The translations under genes and the position numbers were made by a program. This document shows, in pieces, positions 6,674 through 11,800 of a DNA stretch of 13,932 nt (its first letter is position 1; every line of letters starts with the position of its first letter). Under the pieces are notes generated by a model that was not told where the DNA came from, did not search any database, and worked only from the letters and a program-made list of their open reading frames with translations. The stretch is from the NCBI GenBank assembly GCA_965367215.1, contig CBDUIJ010000137.1:1-13932 (forward strand), given 5' to 3'. The DNA is from Granulosicoccus sp965367215. Lineage in GTDB: Bacteria > Pseudomonadota > Gammaproteobacteria > Granulosicoccales > Granulosicoccaceae.

Positions 6674-6755
6674 GAGCAGGCGGGCGTCCTGCGACTCATG
6701 AAAATCCTGCACGAATGAAACAACCGGCCGGCATGGCTTTATGCTATTAGCTGCC

Positions 6756-6784
6756 TTGACAATGACTGCCTAGGCAATCATATT
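6756..6784 (+). promoter_or_regulatory. Promoter of the marR–emrA–emrB operon
   Basis: A perfect TTGACA (6756-6761) is followed after 17 bases by CATATT (6779-6784), four of six matches to TATAAT. It lies 33-61 bases ahead of the MarR start codon. The whole spacer is occupied by the palindrome listed next, so a bound repressor would block RNA polymerase directly. Confidence 0.65.
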
Positions 6785-6788
6785 GCCT
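6762..6788. promoter_or_regulatory. Overlapping palindromes: likely MarR-type operator
   Basis: Positions 6762-6781 read ATGACTGCCTAGGCAATCAT, a 20-bp palindrome with a single mismatched pair; the central TGCCTAGGCA is perfect. A second palindrome shares its right arm: AGGCAAT-CAT-ATTGCCT (6772-6788), with 7-bp perfect arms. There are thus three alternating half-sites of the TTGCC/GGCAA type. From memory, E. coli MarR binds TTGCC-N2-GGCAA sites in marO, so core and spacing agree well. The site sits between -35 and -10 and runs just past -10. Autorepression by the adjacent regulator is the natural inference. Confidence 0.7.
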
Positions 6789-6816
6789 GCAGATTTCGTC
6801 ACAGCAGTGTCGTGCC

Positions 6817-7383
6817 ATGTCAAGACAGAACAGCGAGAAGGACGGGGGCAACAAGCCACCGTTGTTCACGCCAGAAAAATTCGATTCCGAGCAGTCCGTC
6901 GGCTATCTGATGCGTCTGGTCATCAATTCCATGAAGGCGCAGATAGATCAGGCCATGGAACCTCATGATCTGACCGCGATGCAGTGGCAGCCGTTGTACA
7001 TCATTGCCAATGGTCTGGCGACGACCTCCGCGGATCTTGCCAGGCGCATGCAGGTGGATACCGGTGCAGTCACCCGCATGGTCGACCGCATGGAGCAAAA
7101 AGGGCTGGTCGAACGGGTCCGCTGTCAGGACGATCGTCGAGTGGTGAACCTGCAGGTGACCGACAGTGGCAGGAAGTCGGCTGCTGTTGTGCCCAAGGCC
7201 ATGTGCAAGGTGCTGAACGATCACCTGCATGGGTTCACGGCAGATGAGGCGGAGGCCCTGAAAGGGTTTCTGCAACGCATGCTTGAAAATGGCGCAGAGG
7301 CAGGGTTCGCCTGCCTGCCTGCCAATAAACCCAGTCATTCCTCTTCTACTTCCAATACCAGCAAGACCGGGAAGCGTTCATGA
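6817..7383 (+). CDS. MarR-family transcriptional regulator
   Basis: A 188-residue winged helix-turn-helix regulator. The helical dimerisation segment is at about 26-65. The DNA-binding part includes TTSADLARRMQVDTGAVTRMVDRM (69-92), with the recognition helix from about 81. The wing carries DDRR at 105-108, the conserved D-x-R salt-bridge motif of MarR proteins. Residues about 166-188 form an unusual Ser/Thr/Lys/Asn-rich tail (SHSSSTSNTSKTGKRS). Family members repress efflux genes and release DNA on binding phenolic or other lipophilic ligands, or on cysteine oxidation. Its stop overlaps the EmrA start as ATGA at 7380-7383, so regulator and pump are translationally coupled. The promoter region carries a fitting operator. 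No strong Shine-Dalgarno precedes the ATG at 6817. Ligand unknown; closest in role to EmrR/MprA. Confidence 0.92.
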   Translation: MSRQNSEKDGGNKPPLFTPEKFDSEQSVGYLMRLVINSMKAQIDQAMEPHDLTAMQWQPLYIIANGLATTSADLARRMQVDTGAVTRMVDRMEQKGLVERVRCQDDRRVVNLQVTDSGRKSAAVVPKAMCKVLNDHLHGFTADEAEALKGFLQRMLENGAEAGFACLPANKPSHSSSTSNTSKTGKRS

Positions 7384-8711
7384 GTCAGTCAGAAACAACA
7401 CAAAACAGCCAGCACGTGGATGATCGTGCGCAGCAAGCTCAACACGAACGCCAGCGCAAGCGACGGCGTGGTTTGGGTACCTTGATGGTGGTCGTGTTGC
7501 TGGGCGGGCTAGGGTATGCCGTGTGGCAGTACATCGGAGCACCTTCGTCAGAGACTACCGACAATGCCTATGTACAGGGCCCGATTGTTCAGGTCACGCC
7601 GCAGTTGCCCGGGACGGTGGTCGAGATAGCGGCACAGGATACCGATTTCGTGCAAGCGGGGCAGGTGCTGATTCGACTGGATCCGGTGGATGCTCAACTG
7701 GCTCTGGATCAGGCCGAGGCGGACCTTGCGCAAACGGTCAGAGAGGTCACGACACTCTATGGTGACAATGCAACTCTGAGTGCCCAGATACGTTCGCGCG
7801 AGGCCGACCTTGCCCGAGCACGTGCCCAGGCTGAACAGTACCGTGGTGATCTTGCCCGACGCGTACAATTGTCAAAGTCCGGCGCCATTTCCAACGAGGA
7901 ACTCAAGCACAACCAGGCGCAACTGGACGTGGCGGAAAGTTCCACACGCGCAGCAGAAGCCGCGGTGTCTGCCGCACGCGAACAGCTGACAACCAGCCTG
8001 TTGCTGACGGCCAATACCGATCCGGCACAGCATCCACGGGTTCAGCGTGCCGCGGCGCAGATGCGCAATGCCATGCTGGCACTTGATCGTACCGAGATAA
8101 GAGCGCCGGTCGATGGTCATGTGGCCCAACGTCATGTGCAGCTCGGCCAGAGAGTGCAGACAGGCAGCTCACTCATGTCCGTGATTCCCCTGAAGGATGT
8201 CTGGGTGGATGCCAACTTCAAGGAAAGCCAGTTGGCAGACATGCGCATTGGTCAGCATGTCGAGCTGGAAGCCGATATCTACGGAGAAGACGTGACCTAT
8301 ACAGGTACGGTTCAAGGCCTGGGTGCCGGTACCGGGGCCGCCTTTGCACTGTTGCCAGCGCAGAATGCCACGGGTAACTGGATCAAGGTGGTGCAGCGGG
8401 TACCGGTCAGAATCAATCTGGATCAGAGTGAGTTGACTGAACATCCATTGCGCATCGGTCTGTCCATGACCGCCAGGGTCGATACCTCCGATACCGGTGG
8501 TGCAAGGATTTCCAGCACCGCCAGTGCGGCAGAGCCGGAGATGCTCAACACACCACAGACAGCGCTGGAAGCCAGCCTTGCAGCAGACCGGGAAGTGCAG
8601 AGAATCATCAGTAGCAACATGACAGGCTCCGTCTCGCCACAGTCCTCCAGCTCGGACAATGTGCTCCAGGAAGCAGTGGATGATTCATCCGCGGCGACCG
8701 TCAGCAATTGA
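7380..8711 (+). CDS. emrA: EmrA/HlyD-type membrane fusion protein
   Basis: A 443-residue periplasmic adaptor linking an inner-membrane MFS pump to an outer-membrane channel. The N-terminus is charged and cytoplasmic (1-31), followed by one transmembrane anchor (33-53). The EmrA hallmark TTDNAYVQGP is at 59-68, and the first half of the lipoyl domain follows (70-102). A coiled-coil hairpin rich in Ala, Glu, Gln and Arg occupies about 105-205. The second lipoyl half has TEIRAPVDGHVAQ (238-250). The beta-barrel part has DVWVDANFKESQL (273-285), GAAFALLPAQNATGNW (319-334) and VVQRVPVRI (337-345). From about 370 a 70-residue tail rich in Ser, Ala, Thr and Asp extends beyond the usual end near 390. 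The start overlaps the MarR stop. No TolC-type channel gene is present, as is usual for emrAB. Confidence 0.95.
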   Translation: MSQSETTQNSQHVDDRAQQAQHERQRKRRRGLGTLMVVVLLGGLGYAVWQYIGAPSSETTDNAYVQGPIVQVTPQLPGTVVEIAAQDTDFVQAGQVLIRLDPVDAQLALDQAEADLAQTVREVTTLYGDNATLSAQIRSREADLARARAQAEQYRGDLARRVQLSKSGAISNEELKHNQAQLDVAESSTRAAEAAVSAAREQLTTSLLLTANTDPAQHPRVQRAAAQMRNAMLALDRTEIRAPVDGHVAQRHVQLGQRVQTGSSLMSVIPLKDVWVDANFKESQLADMRIGQHVELEADIYGEDVTYTGTVQGLGAGTGAAFALLPAQNATGNWIKVVQRVPVRINLDQSELTEHPLRIGLSMTARVDTSDTGGARISSTASAAEPEMLNTPQTALEASLAADREVQRIISSNMTGSVSPQSSSSDNVLQEAVDDSSAATVSN

Positions 8712-8778
8712 TCGTCAAGCGGACTGAATTCCTGATGCAACGTCACTTTCTGCCCAGCGCCACTGTCGGTATCTGATC

Positions 8779-10341
8779 ATGGCTGCACCTCAAGAACGCC
8801 TGCCACCGCTGACAGGCCCGAAACTGGTTGTCGGTACCATTGTGCTGTCTCTGGCGACGTTCATGAACGTCCTGGACACATCGATTGCCAATGTGTCGAT
8901 TCCCGCCATTGCCGGTGATCTGGGCGTCAGTTCGACCCAGGGCACCTGGGTCATCACCTCTTTTGCGGTGGCCAATGCCATCTCGGTCCCTCTGACCGGG
9001 TGGCTGACCCAGCGGTTTGGCCAGGTGAAGCTGTTCGTGAGCAGCATACTGCTGTTCACCCTGGCATCGCTGTTGTGCGGTATGGCCTCGAGTATCGAGA
9101 TGCTGATTGCCTTTCGTATTCTCCAGGGGGCGGTGGCGGGGCCAATGATTCCGCTCTCGCAAACGCTGTTGCTCTCAAGCTATCCGGTAGCCAGGGCCGG
9201 ACTTGCGCTAGCCATGTGGAGTATCACCACGCTGGTGGCGCCGGTGTGCGGGCCTCTGTTGGGTGGCTGGATTACGGATAACATGTCCTGGCCCTGGATC
9301 TTCTACATCAATGTGCCTATCGGTTTGCTGGCAGCGGCCATCACCTGGGGTCTCTACCGCAACCGTGAAACGCCGACTCGCCGATTGCCGATAGACACGA
9401 TTGGCCTGGCCTTGTTGGTTATCTGGGTCGGGTCGATGCAGATCATGCTCGACCTGGGCAAGGAGCTGGACTGGTTTGCCTCGTCGCAGATCGTGATGCT
9501 GGCCCTGGTGGCAGTGATCGGTTTCATAGCCTTTATCATCTGGGAATTGACCGATGAACATCCGGTAGTGGATCTTCGACTGTTTGCCGGTCGTAACTTC
9601 TGGGTGGGTACCTTGTTGATATCCATGGGCTACGGGGCATTTTTCGGTTCCATCGTCTTGCTGCCCCTGTGGCTCCAGCAATGGATGGGATATACGGCAA
9701 CCTGGGCCGGGCTGGTGACAGCACCGGTGGGCATACTGGCCATCATCGTCTCGCCCATCGTGGGTGCCAATATCGCGCGACTCGATGCCAGAAAGATCGT
9801 GACCTTCTCGTTCACGGTGTTTGCTCTGGTGATGTGGATGCGCTCGCAGTTCAGTACCGACTCCACACCTCAGGCGGTGCTGATACCGATCATCATTCAG
9901 GGGCTGGCGCTGGCAACGTTCTTCATTCCGCTGGTCACGATCACGCTCTCGGGATTACCGCCGGAAAAATTGCCGGCAGCCTCAGGCCTGTCGAACTTTG
10001 CCCGTATCACGGCAGGAGCGATCGGTACTTCGGTGAGTACCACGGCCTGGGAGCATCGAGCAGCCTTGCATCATGCAGAGTTGTCGGAGCACCTGAACGG
10101 CGGCAATGAGGTGTTCAATCAGGCCATGAATACGCTGTCAGAGCGGGGCCTGAGCCAGGTGCAGAGCCTGTCCCTGGTCGATCGGCTGGTCAGCCAGCAG
10201 GCCTTCACCATGAGTGCCGATGACATCTTTCTGGCGTCGGCGATTCTGTTTCTGCTGATGATTCCGTTGGTGTGGCTGGCGCGTCAGGCCAAGCGTCCCG
10301 ATGGCGGTGATGATGGTGCCGCTGCCAGTGGCGCGCATTGA
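8779..10341 (+). CDS. emrB: EmrB-type DHA2 family MFS drug efflux pump
   Basis: A 520-residue inner-membrane proton-coupled exporter of the 14-helix DHA2 family. TM1 carries the expected LDTSIANVSIP (32-42). Motif A is at GWLTQRFGQVKL (74-85). FRILQGAVAGPMIPLSQ (112-128) is the TM4 region. The antiporter motif C is around APVCGPLLGGW (154-164), followed by the family-typical WPWIFYINVPIG (171-182). The C-terminus ends in a short basic cytoplasmic tail. It starts 67 bases after emrA; the ribosome binding site is weak. Together with EmrA it would export lipophilic toxic compounds across both membranes through a TolC-like channel. The actual substrate range is unknown. Confidence 0.95.
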   Translation: MAAPQERLPPLTGPKLVVGTIVLSLATFMNVLDTSIANVSIPAIAGDLGVSSTQGTWVITSFAVANAISVPLTGWLTQRFGQVKLFVSSILLFTLASLLCGMASSIEMLIAFRILQGAVAGPMIPLSQTLLLSSYPVARAGLALAMWSITTLVAPVCGPLLGGWITDNMSWPWIFYINVPIGLLAAAITWGLYRNRETPTRRLPIDTIGLALLVIWVGSMQIMLDLGKELDWFASSQIVMLALVAVIGFIAFIIWELTDEHPVVDLRLFAGRNFWVGTLLISMGYGAFFGSIVLLPLWLQQWMGYTATWAGLVTAPVGILAIIVSPIVGANIARLDARKIVTFSFTVFALVMWMRSQFSTDSTPQAVLIPIIIQGLALATFFIPLVTITLSGLPPEKLPAASGLSNFARITAGAIGTSVSTTAWEHRAALHHAELSEHLNGGNEVFNQAMNTLSERGLSQVQSLSLVDRLVSQQAFTMSADDIFLASAILFLLMIPLVWLARQAKRPDGGDDGAAASGAH

Positions 10342-10346
10342 AAGCC

Positions 10347-10375
10347 GGGCTGCCGATACATCGTGTCGGCAGCCC
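10347..10375. terminator. Hairpin between convergent emrB and rhodanese genes
   Basis: GGGCTGCCGATAC (10347-10359) pairs with GTGTCGGCAGCCC (10363-10375), a 13-pair stem with one U-G wobble (as + strand RNA) and an ATC loop. It begins five bases after the emrB stop and lies between two converging genes, the usual place for a shared terminator. Neither flank has a good T-run: ATCGAC on the + side, GGCTTTC on the - side. A second weaker hairpin lies at 10389-10411. Stem strength and position support termination or 3'-end protection. Confidence 0.55.
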
Positions 10376-10414
10376 ATCGACACTGTAGGTGACGCTCAAT
10401 GGTGAGTCGCCGCT

Positions 10415-10816
10415 TCAGGACGTCTCTTCCACGCGTTCAACCGGACCGCCCTGTTTTTCCCAGGTAGAGAAACCTTCCTTCAGGTGCGCGGCCTCGAAGC
10501 CCATGTCCTGCAGGGTGGCCACCGTCAGGGCCGAGCGCCAGCCAGAGGCGCAGTGAAACACGAACTTCTTGTCCTGCGCGAATACGTCCTTGAAGTACGG
10601 GCTGTCAGGATCCACCCAGAATTCGATCATGCCTCGAGGTGCGTGGAAACTGCCCGGAATGAAACCACCACGCTGACGTTCCCGGATATCGCGGATGTCC
10701 ACGATCACGACATTCGGGTCCTCGACCATCCTGATCAGGTCTGCGGTCTCGATCTCTTCAATGCGCTGCCGAGCGTCGGCAACCATCTTCTGGGTATTGA
10801 TCTTGAGCGTTTGCAT
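10415..10816 (-). CDS. Single-domain rhodanese-like sulfurtransferase
   Basis: A 133-residue protein from the ATG at 10816. An upstream in-frame ATG at 10864 would add 16 residues (MVSVFLTAIS...) that do not look family-like; I prefer the inner start, though its CGGAA ribosome binding site is modest. The rhodanese fold shows VVIVDIRDIRERQRGGFIPG (residues 36-55) and the CASGWR active-site loop beginning at the catalytic Cys89. ALTVATLQDMGF and the terminal LKEGFSTWEKQGGPV follow, typical of the end of the domain. A six-residue loop that starts with cysteine fits sulfur transfer, with a persulfide intermediate and acceptors such as cyanide or cellular thiols. No Sec or Tat signal, so cytoplasmic. 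It is transcribed alone, converging on emrB and diverging from the SDR gene. The physiological acceptor is unknown. Confidence 0.9.
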   Translation of the reverse strand: MQTLKINTQKMVADARQRIEEIETADLIRMVEDPNVVIVDIRDIRERQRGGFIPGSFHAPRGMIEFWVDPDSPYFKDVFAQDKKFVFHCASGWRSALTVATLQDMGFEAAHLKEGFSTWEKQGGPVERVEETS

Positions 10817-10964
10817 GGCTTGTGTTCCGGTACGGGAAATCGCTGTGAGGAATACTGACACCATTGAATTTCAGGTGCAACAAATGCCCGGCGGCCCTGA
10901 CAGGTAGTGTTCGCTGGCAAACCCATGTTATTGAATCCTGTCATCAACTGTACAAGCGCTCGTC

Positions 10965-10982
10965 GTTCAAGCAAGATTGAAC
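10965..10982. promoter_or_regulatory. Inverted repeat in the rhodanese–SDR divergent region
   Basis: GTTCAA (10965-10970) and TTGAAC (10977-10982) form perfect six-base arms around six bases, the geometry of a dimeric repressor or activator site. It lies 34 bases upstream of the SDR start. An eight-base direct repeat, ATCAACTG, flanks it at 10943-10950 and 10992-10999. The intergenic region 10865-11015 otherwise holds no clear -35/-10 pair in either direction. No regulator gene is adjacent to connect with it. Confidence 0.3.
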
Positions 10983-11001
10983 TCTCGATGAATCAACTGA
11001 C

Positions 11002-11007
11002 GGAAGG
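11002..11007 (+). promoter_or_regulatory. Shine-Dalgarno deciding the SDR start
   Basis: GGAAGG lies eight bases before the ATG at 11016. The alternative GTG at 11007 overlaps this sequence, so it could not use it. The ATG is the better start. Confidence 0.65.
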
Positions 11008-11015
11008 TGACAACG

Positions 11016-11768
11016 ATGACTGCTAAACCACTGGCACTGATCACAGGTGCCGCTCAGGGAATCGGTTATGCCTGTGCCGAGGCACTGGCAGAGAATGGCT
11101 ACCGGGTGATCCTCAGTGACATCAATGCCGAAGGTGTGGAAGAAGCTGCCAGGACGCTCGGTGGCGATGCGGTGTCCCTGGTCTGCGACATGGCCGATAC
11201 CGATGCGATCAGCGCCATGTTCGATACCATCGAAAGCGAGTACGGGCCGGTCAGCGCGCTGGTCAACAATGCCGGTATTGCAGCCCCCGGTGATTTTCTC
11301 GATACAACACTGGAGCAGTTTCGCAAGGTCATCGACATCAATCTGATTGGTACCTTCGCCGCCCTGCAGCGTGCTGCTCGCACCATGGTGGAGAACAAGA
11401 TTCAGGGGTCGATCGTCAATATGTCGTCAATCAATGCGGTGGTCGCCATCCCGTCCATTGCGGCCTATTGTTCGTCCAAGGGCGGCGTCATGCAGTTGAC
11501 CAAGGCGTCCGCTCTGGCGCTGGCGCCCCACAATATTCGTGTCAATGCGGTCGGGCCGGGTTCCATCGATACCGCCATGATGGCCGGGGTGAACGCCAAC
11601 CCGGAAGCCATGAAGATGGTCATGTCCAGAACACCGTTGAAGCGTGTGGGCAAGGCCCAGGAAATCGCCAATGTCGTGGCGTTTCTGACCAGCGACAAGG
11701 CCAGCTATGTGACCGGCGAAACCATCTATGTCGACGGTGGGCGTCTGGGCATGAATTACACCTGCTGA
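11016..11768 (+). CDS. Short-chain dehydrogenase/reductase (SDR), NAD-preferring
   Basis: A 250-residue classical SDR with all signatures. The cofactor loop is TGAAQGIG (10-17). Asp35 ends the second strand, which usually selects NAD(H) over NADP(H). NNAG is at 84-87. The catalytic set is Ser138 with Tyr151-x3-Lys155 (YCSSK), and Asn at 109 completes the tetrad. PG (181-182) and the C-terminal VTGETIYVDGGRLGM (232-246) are typical of the FabG-like branch. It should oxidise or reduce a hydroxyl/keto group on a small cytoplasmic substrate; many relatives act on sugars, sugar acids or polyols. The substrate cannot be deduced. The molybdoenzyme gene begins 32 bases after its stop, so the two probably share a transcript. 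Confidence 0.92.
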   Translation: MTAKPLALITGAAQGIGYACAEALAENGYRVILSDINAEGVEEAARTLGGDAVSLVCDMADTDAISAMFDTIESEYGPVSALVNNAGIAAPGDFLDTTLEQFRKVIDINLIGTFAALQRAARTMVENKIQGSIVNMSSINAVVAIPSIAAYCSSKGGVMQLTKASALALAPHNIRVNAVGPGSIDTAMMAGVNANPEAMKMVMSRTPLKRVGKAQEIANVVAFLTSDKASYVTGETIYVDGGRLGMNYTC

Positions 11769-11800
11769 CGATCTGGCGAGACACCCACACGGAGAACTTC

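Noticed and set aside
6676..6692. GCAGG/CCTGC hairpin after the permease stop as a terminator
   Set aside because: Only five pairs and no T-run; the region still needs some terminator, but this one is not convincing.
5888..6712. Long open frame on the - strand (274 codons) antisense to the permease
   Set aside because: It is the mirror of the permease reading frame, very rich in Gln, His and Arg, without any recognisable domain or ribosome binding site. The + strand protein is clearly real.
6724..6731. CCGGCCGG palindrome upstream of the marR promoter
   Set aside because: Short GC palindromes are expected by chance here and it lacks extension into flanking bases.
8735..8776. 13-codon ATG frame between emrA and emrB that ends just before the emrB start
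   Set aside because: Too short, no clear ribosome binding site, and no attenuator-like structure nearby; chance is enough to explain it.
263..10816. A cyanide/thiocyanate pathway linking cyanase to the rhodanese
   Set aside because: The genes are 10 kb apart, on opposite strands, with unrelated operons between them; rhodanese-fold proteins are common and diverse in function.
3251..10816. A selenium island joining the putative selenate importer with the rhodanese as a SelU-like enzyme
   Set aside because: The rhodanese is a bare single domain without the P-loop domain of SelU, and no selD or selA is present.
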